Origin: Adiantum capillus-veneris
Taxonomy: Eukaryota; Streptophyta; Polypodiopsida; Polypodiales; Pteridaceae
Reading direction: 5' to 3'
NCBI GenBank assembly: GCA_014529385.2
Contig: CM043959.1
Coordinates: 52,641,753 to 52,705,752, forward strand
Length of the DNA stretch: 64,000 nucleotides
Position numbers and translations under genes: made by a program. Under the pieces are notes generated by a model. That model worked only from the letters and a program-made list of their open reading frames with translations, had not been told where the DNA came from and did not search any database. Shown in pieces: positions 21,240 through 32,348 of the stretch. Positions within the stretch are counted from its first letter, which is position 1. Every line of letters starts with the position of its first letter.

Positions 21240-21523
21240 GGAGGTGAAGAAGAAGAAGATGGAGATGGAGCAAGAGCACTCTTCTATTGCACAAATGAGA
21301 GAATGAGTAAAAATTAGGTTTAGTTGGCTTTTATAGGAGCTCACCCCATTCACACTTGGGCGCCCATGCTTAGCCAACTAATCCCTTGAATGTCCCAGTT
21401 AGAGTGCGCCTCTCATCGGCGATCACTCTACCTTTCCCTATTGGTCCGACAAGCCCGGTACCTGACTCTAAATAATACAACGTTTATAGATCATAGGGTG
21501 TCCGTGTGCCGTGAGGGTTAACA
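20948..21523 (-). repeat. 5' LTR of element B
   Basis: 576 bp, nearly identical to 12600-13169 (two substitutions noticed, plus CT/CA repeat length at about 21196-21238). Minus-strand TATA box near 21325-21338. Followed by target duplication AACCT. Confidence 0.95.
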
Positions 21524-21563
21524 AACCTCACGACGACACCTGTTGCTCCCTCCTGCCTTCAAC

Positions 21564-21634
<71 letters not shown>

Positions 21635-21881
21635 GAGATCCACCCTTGCGGGTTCATTATCCTGTAGCACACAACCCTACAAGAGCCCTTGTCATCAATA
21701 TTTTGCTTGAGCATTGCCTTGGCTGCACTTCCCAACCTGCGCGTCCCAGTGATTGTTGCAAGTGTCAAAGCTCAACACCACCTAGCTCTCACTGCTGCCT
21801 CACTTGTCATCTCAGTCCATCACAGGCCTCTCAAGCCTCGTCATTTCAACCCATCGCAGGCCCACCTGCACACACCCCCAT
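21524..21881. other. Flank of element B with (CA)n microsatellite
   Basis: Begins with the AACCT duplication. A (CA)n run spans about 21566-21630. No gene recognised. Continuous with 12599 before B inserted. Confidence 0.7.
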
Positions 21882-22540
21882 TGTAACATTTAATGGTCTA
21901 AATAGCTTGTAAATAGAGCAAGTTCCTAATGAGCATAGAAGAGTGCTAGGTTTGAGATAGAAATATTAGCATAACACCTGATTAGTTTGGCATAAGAATA
22001 CTTGAAAGGGGGAGAGAAATAGAACAATTGACAACTATTGAGGACCGGATTTACATGGACCGGTCCCCCCTCCATTAGCATTTGTATTATAGCTTCTTCC
22101 ATTAAGAGAGACTTTCTACAATACAATTCTTTGTGTTCCTTGGTAAAAACTCGGTGGTGCAATGAAGATGGAAGCTTCATGCACCAAACTTACGTGATAA
22201 TACATAACATCAATTCCCTCAGGGTCTCAGACCCAAGACCTCACACACCTTCGAAGATGGTGAGAGCTAGCCAGGGTATGAGACTAGATGTAAAGGAAGA
22301 AGAAGTATTCTTACGAGAGAAAGAAGTATATCCTCACTTAATTACTCTTGTAGCTTAGCTTAGATTAGTAATTAGATAATAGAGGAGAGAAGCATGGCAT
22401 TGAAGCTTGGCTCTTGCTTGGATTTTCATTCCATATCCAAGAGTTGTTGGTGTAGGCCTCCATTCTCAAAACTTGGAGAAGAAGATGAGCTTTCCATTAA
22501 AGCTTGGAGAAGGAGATGACTTTCTTGCTCTACACATGAG

Positions 22541-22577
<37 letters not shown>

Positions 22578-23330
22578 TGTGTTAGGCAAAAGCGAGGCTT
22601 CTCTCTCTTCTTGGGCGATCCCTTCTCCAATTTACTCTTGTTGGCATCCTATTGGCCCTTGAAAAGCTTAGCCAATAGCATTTGAGAAATCTTTTTACTC
22701 ATGCCGGCTCCCTATTGGCCCTTGAAAAGCTTAGCCAATAGCATTTGAGATACCAAGTCAAGAGCCTTGTGAAAGTGTCCACCCTTTTCCCCTTTTTGTA
22801 AAAGCTTAGATAATTAATTTAAATTATCTGAATTCTTATTGGAACTTTTAGTCTTTTCGCCAGTAGGAATTTTTTCTTATTTGTGGGCTGCTTATTTCTC
22901 ATTGGACCTTTTGATTGTCCAATAGTATTTTTGGGAGATTAATTCTCATTGGTCCTTTTACCAAGAGTTTCTAAAATAAGAAATTGAATTTACACTAGCT
23001 CAATCCTCATTGGTCCACCTCTTTGTCCATCCAATAGGATTCAAACAAAATTGGGGGTTTTGTTGCATGCCTGACATGTGTCTTATTTGCTTTTAGGTGT
23101 AAAGGTAAGCTTGTGTGTGTGTGTGTGTTCTGTCTCATCCCAGCTCGCCCACTCTCTTGTCTTGTTGTAGCCACTTTGTTGACTTTAGCATTGAGCACTT
23201 TAGTCACTAAGAGCAGTTGCCATGGCCTAGGAATTTTAGAGTAAAAATTTGAAACTTTGGCCTATGGAAGTCTTAATGGAGTTAAGCCTAGAGGTCTTTT
23301 AAACCCAATGATGTACTTTTCTCTTTAGCA
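21882..23330 (-). repeat. 3' LTR of Gypsy D
   Basis: About 1,449 bp, plus-strand TGTAACATTTAATG to CTCTTTAGCA. It aligns along its length with 60577-62014, including (GT)n tracts near 22544-22574 and 23112-23128 and the recurring 'cattggtcc' phrases at 22880-23020. A PPT-like purine run on the minus strand follows at about 23331-23360. Confidence 0.8.
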
Positions 23331-23889
23331 GACCATCCCCATCTGGATCCCCCATTCCCGTGTTTTGGATCCCCTGTTGAGACCACGGTCTAGCACTCTT
23401 TCCAATATCCAACCTTTGCTCCCCTTGGTATTTTCCTATATTAAATGATCAGTTTAATATGAGAAAATCATTTGGGGAAAGTAGATATTAGGTTTTTTTG
23501 ACATTATCTCTCTCTTGATATCATAGTTGTCCTCGACTATGAGGTAGAGAAATAACGCCTAATCATTAGTCCGTTTGCTAGCGGGTAGAGGATACTTATT
23601 TTATCCTACGACATCGTTCCAGAATGGATGACTAATCCATTTGGTGCTTCAGAGACTTAGCTGCCGCAAGCATGCTTGCTCATTAGTCCGCATCAATCTT
23701 GCATATTAGAGTGACAAGCTCTACTTGGTGTTTGGGAGACATCATCACCACATACATGATCCTAAGCATGCATACTTCTTTAGATTTGTGCCCAATAAAA
23801 AAAAAGAGAGTCTTATAAGACAAAAACATTGATCATTTAAAACATATTTACATTTGCTTACTCTAGGGAATCATTGTAAGCATTGACAA
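23331..23889 (-). other. 3' untranslated region of Gypsy D
   Basis: Sequence between the chromodomain-like coding end and the LTR. Apart from the PPT-like stretch next to the LTR, no feature was recognised. Confidence 0.5.
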
Positions 23890-24271
23890 GGTTTAGGTTA
23901 TCCTTTAATTGTATGCCTTGCATCCATCTAGCATCTTCAAAAGGATAAATTTTAAAATTAATAAGATACCGTCGGATAATCTTATTGCCTCTCGATACCT
24001 TGTCTTTGTGTCGAAGAATGGACTCGGGCTGCAGTACATCTTATTGGTCTTCAATCTCCGGTGGGTCTTCCATGGTTGCTTCTTGGGGTGGCTCTCCTTG
24101 GTAAGGCTTTAACATGCTCACATGGAAAGCATTGTGTATGAACCAGTGGTTGGGCAACTTGAGTTGATAAGCCGTCTCATTGATTGGCTTAAGAATATGA
24201 AAGGGGCCATAGTACCTTTTTGCTAGTTTAGCATAGTACTTTTGGTCTCCCGAAGGATTCTTGCCCGTCAT
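23890..24271 (-). pseudogene. Gypsy D integrase C-terminus (GPY) and chromodomain-like segment
   Basis: The frame starting at 24271 contains KRYYGPFHILKPINETAYQL and HNAFHVSMLKPY, the GPY-type end of chromoviral integrases. After a TAA it continues to a segment with PESIL, then RRYLINFK, YPFEDARWM, which matches the aromatic layout of a retrotransposon chromodomain. In active chromoviruses this module targets integration to marked chromatin. The stop and upstream frameshift make it non-functional here. Confidence 0.65.
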
Positions 24272-25441
24272 GTGCCTAATCGAGCCTTGGGAAATTTAAG
24301 CAAGACCCAATCATTTTCTTTAAAGGTCAGGGCTCTTCTGTGCTTGTTAGTAAGAGCCTTTTGCCTTTGCTATGAAATGGATATAGCATCTTTAATCTTT
24401 TGGAAAGATTCTTGTAGGTCGTGGCTATATTCATTTGCAACAAAGATCTTCCCATGTACCTTAAGTAACAGGGGACATTTTTATCTTCCCTCAATTACCT
24501 CAAAAGGTGCTTTTCCTGTGGATGTATGTACTGTGTTATTGTAAGCATAAAGGTAAGTACTTCTTCCATTGGGACCTTTGATCTACTTCAGCGACATAAG
24601 CTTTTAGTAGATCAAGAATTGTTAGGTTAGCTATCTCACTTTGGCCATCCGTTTGTGGGTGATAGACCGAAGAGAAATTTAGCCTTGTACCTAAATTCTC
24701 AAAGAGACCCTTCCAGAAATTGCTGGTTATTTTAGGATCTCTATCCGACACTATTGACATTGGCAAGCCGTGGTACTTAAAGATTTGTGATATAAAGAGG
24801 GTTGCCATTTGATGGGCCTTAATAGTCTTCTTGACAGGTATGAAATGCGTTTATTTGTTGAACCTGTCTACTCTTGTCCATATTCCCATATTCCCATGGA
24901 TAGACTTAGGCAATCCAAAAATAAAATCCATGGATATGCTCTCCCAGGGTGAATTAGGGATTGTCAAAGGTTGAAGAAATCCAGGTTGCTTCCCTCTATC
25001 AAACTTTGTCTTTTGGCAAACCACACATTTTGAAACATACTCTTGTATGTTCGCTTTCATGGTAGGCCAATAGAAGTACATTTTTATCCGTCTTAGGGTA
25101 GCTTGAATCCCTCTTTGCCCCGCATATGGAGGAGCATGAGATTCATACATTACTTTCTCACGTAGTGAGTTAGTAACGCATAGCCTATTACCATAGAGAA
25201 GATAACCACCTTGTAGGGTAAATGGTTCCTCTTTCTTCCCTAGTGCAAGGGCTGACATCACATCTTTAACATCAAGATCGATAGCATACTCATCTATCAT
25301 AGAAGATAGATCATTGTGAGTTGCTATGGAAACTGCACTCACTCTCGGTCGTCTTGAGAGTGCATCGACTACTTGATTATGCTTGCCAACAATGTGAGCA
25401 ATATGAAAATGAAATTGTGGAAGGAAATTTTTCCACCTCAT
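24272..25441 (-). pseudogene. Gypsy D integrase, broken
   Basis: Reads from about 25200: a zinc-binding end with SKCVVCQKTK, then SMDFIFGLPKS with the first catalytic Asp and a stop at VDRFNK (24851). The next part (24808-24536) has GLPMSIVSDRDPK with the second Asp and YHPQTDGQSE with the Glu. A frameshift separates the two parts near 24830, and further breaks follow before 24271. The N-terminal portion (25441 onward) still includes the RNase H end with HIVGKHNQVVDALSRRP. Confidence 0.75.
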
Positions 25442-26774
25442 TTGTTTGTTGGAGAGCTTGGTCTACGTCGTGAAGTACTTGAGGCTTTGGTGATCATTTT
25501 GTAGAATGAAAGGAGTCCCCAATAAGTAGTGCTTCCACGTGTAAGGCATGTAGAACTGCGGGGAGTTCTTTTTCATATATGCCTAGAGCTTTCTCAACGG
25601 GGTCGAGCCTTTGACTTTCATAGGCTATGGCATGCCCTTCTTGGAGCAAAACAGTTCCAAGGCAATCACCACAAGCGTCACATGGACCTCAAATGGCTTT
25701 GAGAGATCCGGTAGTGTAAGCATAGGTTGAAGGATAAGCTTCTCTTTAAGCTTTTCAAAAGCAGTATTCTCCTTGGTAGACCATCCATACTTAACTTTTT
25801 TTTTTTTAAAGGTCATGCAATGGTCCTACTATGAGTGAGAATTTTTCTATGAAGCACCTATAGTATGCACACATACCTATAAAGCTTCTTAATTCATGCA
25901 TATTCTTTGGATTAGGCCATGCTTTTATTACTTCTAACTTTGATGGATCCATTTGGATGCCATCTTCGGAGATAATATGACCTAAATAATGAATCTCTTG
26001 TAAGAAAAATTCACTTTTCTTTTTATTTATGTAAAGCTTATTCTCTCGTAAAACTTGAAAAATTACCTGGAGGTGTTGTTTGTGTTCATCCAAGGAATTG
26101 GAGTTGATGATTATATCATCAAAGAACACAATGTAACTGCGGTGAGGCCTAAAGAGCTTCTCCATCATGCGGTTGAATGTAGCTGGTGCATTGGTCAAGC
26201 CAAAAGGCATGACAATGAATTCGTAGAGACCAAACATAGTGCAAAATGCGGTCTTTACAATGTCTTGATCCACTATCCTTATTTGGTGATAGCCACTTTT
26301 TAGGTCAATCCTACTGAAGTAGGTCAATCCTTGTAGCTTATCAGATAGGTCTTCTATCCGTGGAACGGGAAACCCATTTTTGATAGTGATCCTATTTAGT
26401 GCTCTATAGTCGACACACATAAGATATGTGCCATCTTTCTTTTGCACTAATAAAACTGGTGAACAAAATGGAGATGAACTAGGCATAACCATTCCTTTCT
26501 TAACCAACTCATGCACTTGCCGCATAATTTCCTCTTGTTGAGCTTGAGAAACTTGATAAGGAGGTTTATTAGGCAGTGAGCTTCCTGGAAGAAGCTCAAT
26601 TGCATGGTCATCATCCCCTCGTTTTGGAGGCAATTCATTAGGGATGTCGTCAATAAAAACATATTGGAATTCATTAAGGAAATTAGATAAGCCTAATTCT
26701 TTATTATTCCCTTTATTTTTATTTGACAAAACATTAGGTTCATTTTGAGAGTCCTTTACAACTATCATGTACAC
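25442..26774 (-). pseudogene. Gypsy D reverse transcriptase and RNase H, broken
   Basis: The 322-aa open stretch 26774-25806 covers the whole RT core: PPYQVSQAQQEEI, VLLVQKKDGTYLMCVDYRAL, RIDLKSGYHQIRI, FGLTNAPATFNRMM and the catalytic FFDDI in place of the usual YLDDI. It continues through HYLGHIIS and the connection region. A frameshift at an oligo-T run (25797-25809) leads to a second frame (25816-25625), and RNase H is interrupted by more stops before DHQSLKY near 25480. RT itself is the best-preserved part of D. Confidence 0.8.
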
Positions 26775-26788
26775 GGAAACAGAGCTCT

Positions 26789-27350
26789 TTATTGACTTAT
26801 CAAAGCTTGCTTATGTACAAGAGGTATAGTGTTACCTGACTCGTTGGCATATATGTACATGTCTTTGTCCCTGTACTTAAAATAAATTTTCCTTTTAGGG
26901 AACTTGATGTTTGCCGCCATGTGATCAAACCATGGTGCCCCTAGGATTACATCCTCACGCTTAAGGGGAGAGATGAAGAAATCCTCTTTGTCCACATAGT
27001 TTTGGACATGAAGCCTCAATTTCCCAATTAAGTGAGTAACTGAGACTTCTTCTCCCTTGAAAGAACCATCGGCTCGTAGGGTATCTCCCATCTCAAAGGC
27101 TTGGATGCCTAGCTTAGTAGCCAACTCCGTGGATATGAAATTGTGAGTAGAGCCATTGTCGAAGGGAATGAAAGCATCTTGTTCTCTTACCTTTCCGCAA
27201 GCATGGCATAGAGGAGATCCTTTGCAATGAGCATCTTCTTCTTGAACTTCAACTATGAAAGCTCTAGAAGGCTCATTGCTTGTGTTCTTTTGTGGGCAAG
27301 CACGATAAGCATGCCCTCACTCCCCACATTTGAAACAACGGTTATACTTG
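26789..27350 (-). pseudogene. Gypsy D zinc knuckle and aspartic protease, broken
   Basis: A CX2CX4HX4C knuckle reads at about 27340-27295 but carries a TGA (27317-27319) between the second Cys and the His, a likely CGA-to-TGA change. Downstream, the protease has FDNGSTHNFIS near 27165 (Asp-Asn-Gly instead of Asp-Ser-Gly) and VILGAPWF near 26945. The open stretch 27124-26789 covers most of the protease fold. Confidence 0.7.
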
Positions 27351-27445
27351 CGATAATGCTCTAGCTCTTCAGGAGAGAGTCTATTTTTGCCTTTGTAGAC
27401 TCCCTTCTCCTTAGCTTTGTTGTTGTTGAAGTTGCCCTTGGGAGA

Positions 27446-28087
27446 CTTTTAGACATGGTCCTTCCCCTTAGGCTCATTACGGTCTTTGCTTTCCATTCTT
27501 AACATTTTTCTTAGCCCCCTCTTGGAAGTTGATTCGTGAAGCCCCAGTAGTATGGTGTATGACCGTTAAAATAGTGCGAGGCCTTTGGGAGTTGACATAC
27601 TCCGCCATATCTTCAGATAAACCCGCACAAAATTGTTGTTTTTTCTCTTCAAAACCTATCTTTTTGTAGACAATGTCTTTGAGATGTAAATCCCAAAACT
27701 TGTCTACGTCTTTGTGGATAGATTCGTAGGGAGAGAGCTTCAAGCTTCGCCATTCAGTGAGCACTTTGTCTTTGGCATCGCTAGCCAAAAACTGCTTCAT
27801 AATGGAAGCTCTTAAAGCTTTCCGTGTTCGTGGAGCTTCACTGTTTGCTCGTAGGCTAGACCACCATTGCTTGGTAGACTTTGGGAGATGCATGGCTACA
27901 TGACGTATCTTAGAGGACTCCGTGAAGCCCTCATCTCCGAATGCCACATCAAATTGTTGAATAAAGGCCAAGACTTTGTTCGTAGCACCAAAGGGGCCAT
28001 CGTAGGTAAGAAAAGAGATACTCTTTCCTCCCTCCTTGAACTATTTGAGCTTGGACGACCTCTTCCAAGCGGCATAGGATTTCCTAT
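27446..28087 (-). pseudogene. Gypsy D gag, central part (left of Copia E)
   Basis: The open stretch 27971-27477 (164 aa) has the retrotransposon Gag pattern: KIRHVAMHLPKSTKQWWSSL, then a region with LTEWRSLKLS and FCAGLSEDMAEYV. Upstream, the frame reads LTYDGPFGATNKVLAFIQQF, interrupted by a stop, to the Copia E target duplication at 28083. The N-terminal part lies beyond E at 33640-34266. Confidence 0.75.
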
Positions 28088-28279
28088 TGAAGGAGTACGA
28101 GCGGAAGTGCGACGCGAGAGAGAGTGCGAGAAGAAGAGCACGACGATATGGTGAACTCGCTCTACTGTAATGTGTAGAGCATAGTGAGTTCTTATTAGGT
28201 TTTTACAAAAGAATATGTGTACATACCTGGCGGCCCGCCCACTTACCTGGGCGACCACATTGGGCTTTATACCCCAACA
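28088..28279 (-). repeat. 3' LTR of Copia E
   Basis: 192 bp, plus-strand TGAAGGAGTA to ACCCCAACA. On the element strand a TATA-like GGTATAAAG sits only 7-8 bases from the LTR start. Two good splice-donor sequences (AG|GTAAGT and AG|GTATGT) follow within the next 60 bp. Confidence 0.95.
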
Positions 28280-28297
28280 ACCTCCCACTTAAAGTCC
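28280..28297 (-). other. Polypurine tract of Copia E
   Basis: On the element strand the bases before the LTR read ACTTTAAGTGGGAGGT, a purine-rich end typical of Copia PPTs. Confidence 0.7.
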
Positions 28298-28368
28298 AAT
28301 GTGGTACTTTAAGTGTGAGAGAAGCTACTATACAAGCTAATATACAAGAGATGTAGAGAAGTGATGTA

Positions 28369-29339
28369 CTACCCTACACCTAACTGCTTGCGAAAATGCG
28401 CAAAGCTCTCTGAGGGAAGTCCTTTTGTAAGTAGATCAACAGGATTTTCTGTGGTGTGAACTTTGACAAGCTGAAGTTGCTTATCCTCGAGAATTTCCCT
28501 GATGAAATGATACTTCACATCCACATGCTTTTTCTTTGAGTGATAAACTGGATTGCCAGCCAATTGTATAGCACTTTGACTATCACAATATAACACAGGC
28601 ATCTCTTCTTTGATTCCCAAATTTGTTACTAGTCGATTAAGCCAAATTGATTCTTTGCATGCCTCTGATGCTGCAACATATTCAGCCTCTGTAGTAGACT
28701 GAGTAACACAATCTTGTAATCTAGAACACCATGATACTGCTCCACCAGCCAATGTAAAGACATACCTTGACGTAGACCTTCGGTTGTCTAAGTCACTTGC
28801 ATAATCTGAGTCGGTAAAACCCTTTACACTTAGCTCCTGACTCCCATAGCATATACGCATACTCTTTGTAGCTTTCAGGTATCTCAATATTCCTTTCACT
28901 GCCTCCCAATGTTTCTTGCCTGGGTTTGACATGTATCGACTTACTACTCCCACTGCAAATGCAATGTCTGGGCGAGTAGCAATCATTGCATACATCAAAC
29001 TACCCACTGCAGACGCATATGGAATCTTATCCATTTCAGCCTGTTCTTCCTCAGACACAGGACAATCTTGTTTGCTAAGTTTCACATATGGTGGCAATGG
29101 AACACTCAGTGCCTTTCCCTTCTCCATATTGAAACGTTGCAAAACCTTGTCAATATACTCTGTTTGAGATAACTAAATCAACTTCTTTGATCTGTCTCTC
29201 TCAATGCGCATACCAAGTATATGACTTGCCTCACCCATGTCTTTCATGTCAAACGATTTTTCCATCTTTGACTTCAAAGCTGAAATTTCTTCCAAGTGCT
29301 TGCCAGCAATCAACATGTCATCCACATACAAAATAAGGA
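28369..29339 (-). pseudogene. Copia E reverse transcriptase end and RNase H
   Basis: After the frame loss at 29340 the new frame carries the catalytic YVDD at about 29330, then a TAG near 29175. From 29142 it is open for 257 aa: YASAVGSLMYAMIATRPDI, TDSDYASDLDNRRSTS, TEAEYVAASEACKE, CDSQSAIQLAGNPVYHS and a natural end at 28369. The RNase H acidic residues are all in place. Confidence 0.85.
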
Positions 29340-31070
29340 TCACCAACTACCATCCTTAGCCTTCTTTGTATATAGACAGTGATCGAACTCACTACGTTTG
29401 TAGCCTTGAGAAAGCATAAACTTGTGGAATTTATGGTACCATGCCCTTGGTGATTGTTTTAAGCCATAAAGACTCTTTAACAACTGGCATACCCAATCTT
29501 CCTTGCCTTTCTCAACAAACCCTTCTGGCTGCTGCATGTAAATTTTCACATCTAAATCACCATGCAAGAACGCTGTCTTGACATCCATTTGGTGCAACAC
29601 CAAATCTAATATGGCAACCAATGCAAGAAAGCATCTCAATGTAGTCATCTTGACCACCGGAGAGAAGACTTCATCAAAGTCAATGCCTTGTTCTTGCTTA
29701 AAGCCCTTGGCAACAAGCCTTGCTTTGTACTTTGGCTGACTATCATGAGCGGTGATCTTATACCTGTAAACCCATTTACAAGGTAGAGCCTTTTTGCCCT
29801 GTGGTAATTTAACTAGCTTCCATGTCTTGTTTTTATGCAGAGCTATCATCTCTGACTGCATGGCCAATTGCCAATTCCCGGAGTCCTTCATTTGCACTGC
29901 TTCCTTGTAACATGAAGGCTCATTGCAATCAGTCAACATGACATAGTTCATAGATGGAACAAACCTATCAGGAGGTCGCGTGACACGTCCAGATCTACGC
30001 ACAATAGGTGGCTCAGGCTCAGCCACAACCTGTGGTTCCACTCTATCCTGTCCTTGCTCCTCTTGAGCCCTGACATTTTGTCTTGCACGTGCAGGTCCAT
30101 CTTCTTGGAAGACAACTCTTCTAATCTCCTCAAACCTTTCTGGTTTAGAATGATATTTGGATTCATTAAAGTGAACATCATTGCTGCGGACAACCTTTCT
30201 GGATTCGGGATCCCAAAGTCTGTACCCCATCTCACCAGAATTACCATAGCCTAGAAAGATGCACTTTCTACTCTTTGGCTCAAGTTTGTTCCTAAATTCC
30301 TTTGGAACGTGAGTATATGCCTCACAACCAAAGACTCTGAGATGCTTGTATGAGGGCATTTTGCCTGACCATACCATCTCTGGCACTGAATCCTTCTGCA
30401 AAACCTTGCTAGGAGATCTATTTACAAGATGAACAGCTGTTGATACAGCTTCAGCCCCAAATCCATTTGGCAGCTGTGCATTAGACAACATACTTCTGAC
30501 CTTCTCTTGTATGGTCCTATTCATCCTCTCAGCAACACCATTTTGAGGAGGATTGTAAGGAGCAGTAAGTTCACATTTTATACCTTTTGACTCACAAAAG
30601 TCCTGAAAGGCCTTTGAAACATACTCTCCACCATTGTCAATGCGTAAGCATTTAAGCTTCTTGCCACTCTGATTCTCCACAAGTGTCACAAACGTTTTGA
30701 AAACACTAAACGCTTCATCCTTGTGCTTGAGAAAATAAACCCATACTTTCCTCGAGTAATCATCTATAAATGTCATAAAGTAAGAAGCTCCCCCTAGAGA
30801 TAGGTTAGGCATAGGTCCACACAAATCACTATGAACAAGTGCCAACTGTGTATCTCTTCTACTGCTTCTATGCTTATGTGGCTGCTGTGTTTGCTTACCA
30901 TACAGACAATGTTCACAGAATTCAAAATCATTAAATGAAAAGCCAGGCAAATAACCAGAACGAGACAAGATTTCCATTCCCTTCTTGGACATATGTCCTA
31001 ATCGGCTATGCCACAAAGAAACGTTCGGCTGCTCGGTTACATTGATTACATTTTTAGAGACATTTGATAC
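29340..31070 (-). pseudogene. Copia E integrase and reverse transcriptase (558-aa open stretch)
   Basis: Opens after a TAG at 31071. Contains the HHCC-like pre-integrase (WHSRLGHMSKKGMEIL, CEHCLYGK), the integrase core with LVHSDLCGPM, RIDNGGEYVS and QNGVAERMNR (the three catalytic acids present), then a linker and RT with YKARLVAKGFKQ, VKTAFLHGDLD and SLYGLKQSPRAWY. It ends one codon block before YVDD, where a single G appears to be missing and a TGA results at 29340-29342. Confidence 0.88.
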
Positions 31071-32348
31071 CTAAATCATGTAAAGTCCTCCAGAGTTTAC
31101 TCCATGTGCTACTGTCATAGAACCCTTGGATATCTTCCACATGTTCTGTCCAAAAGTGGTGACGTAGCCAGCATCATCAAGTAAACCTGTGCTGATCAAG
31201 CTCTTTGTAATTGCGGGAACATGTCTCACATTCTTCAACGTGAAAGAAGAGCCATTCTGAAACTTCAATTGAACATCTCCAACACCTAAGATCTCACATG
31301 TCTGCCCATTGCCTAGCCGAACATGATCTTTAGTGGTCACATAAGAGGTAAACCACTCCTTGTTTGGAGACACATGAAGTGATGGCCCTGAGTCTATAAT
31401 CCAGTCACTCAATGCATTTCCATCAGATGCTGTAAGAAGAGCTGAGTCCATTGTATTCTTCAACAAGTAGATGTCTCTTGACACTAGACTGTCATCCTCT
31501 GCAACAGTGTTTGTAATATTTATTTCTTGAATCTTCACTGAGGACTTGTTCTTCTCACCATGGTCTTCACCTTTCTCTTTGCCTTTTTCTGCTTTCCATT
31601 CTCTGCAGTCTCTTTTCATGTGACCCTTCTTGCCACAATGGTAGCATTCTATGTCACTCTTGCCTTTAGCACTGCGGGACTTACTACGAGACTAATTCCT
31701 CTTTCCACCTTTGTACTTTTCTTTGGTCCTTCCCCTGACAACTAAGGCTATTCCTTTGCCTTTGTCCATTGTCTTTCTATTGGTTTCTTCAGTAAGCAGA
31801 CTTCCTTCTACACCTGCTATGTTCAAATCATCTGGAGGTGCAGAATTACTCAAAGCTGTGCGAAAAGTGTCCCAACTTTTCGGCAATGTGATCAACAGGA
31901 ACATAGCTCTAACAGGTTCATCAAACTTGACACCTTGAGCTGACAACTGACTATAGATTGTGTTGAATTCATTCAGATGATTGGACATAGGTGTCCCTTC
32001 TTTCATCTTCAAGTCAACAAGCTTCTTAAGCCAGTATACCTGTGAAGCTGCACTCTGCTTCTCATAAAGATCACTCAACTTTAACCATGCTTGATAAGCC
32101 GACATCTCGTCTGCTACATTGAAGTAAACGCTTTCTGCCAAAGTCAGCATAATGGTAGAAAGTGCCAATTCATCCATTTCGCTCCATTCATCTTCGTCCA
32201 TATCTTCTGGTTTTATCCCTTTGAGCTTTATAGGGTTTATCTTCTTCTTTTGTACCAACACGTGCCAAATCTGCTTCTTCCACAATGGGAAATTGGTTCC
32301 ATCCAGCTTCTTGATATTGTAAAGAGCAGTGTCCTGTGATCCAGCCAT
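31071..32348 (-). pseudogene. Copia E gag and protease with internal TAG stops
   Basis: ATG at 32348 starts a UBN2-type Gag (LDGTNFPLWKKQIW near residue 15). A TAG at 31692-31694 ends it just before a basic SRSKSRS stretch. The same frame then gives a CYHCGKKGHMKRDC knuckle and a protease with WIIDSGPSLHVSP (DSGP instead of DSGA), then VRHVPAITKSLISTG. A second TAG lies at 31071-31073. The frame is the same throughout; only stops interrupt it. Confidence 0.88.

Larger units (their letters stand above)
12600..21523 (-). mobile_element. Element B: non-autonomous Gypsy-like retrotransposon with gag-protease only
   Basis: An 8,924-bp element with 570- and 576-bp LTRs, a 5-bp target duplication AACCT (12595-12599 and 21524-21528), a tRNA-Asp-type PBS and a PPT, all on the minus strand. 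Its single coding block (19965 to 14785) holds Gag with four zinc knuckles, a retropepsin-like domain and a basic tail. No reverse transcriptase, RNase H or integrase motif occurs anywhere. It would need enzymes in trans, plausibly from an H-like element whose protease region it resembles. LTRs differ by about two substitutions plus microsatellite length, so it inserted recently. One in-frame TGA breaks the coding block. Confidence 0.9.

Noticed and set aside
21566-21630. Histidine/threonine repeat protein over the (CA)n tract
   Set aside because: Microsatellite translation with no conserved flanks.
27896-28288. 130-aa minus-strand ORF crossing the Copia E LTR and D gag, and its counterpart at 33397-33861
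   Set aside because: Chimeric reading across an insertion boundary; the LTR part is the same text in both, so neither is a real gene.
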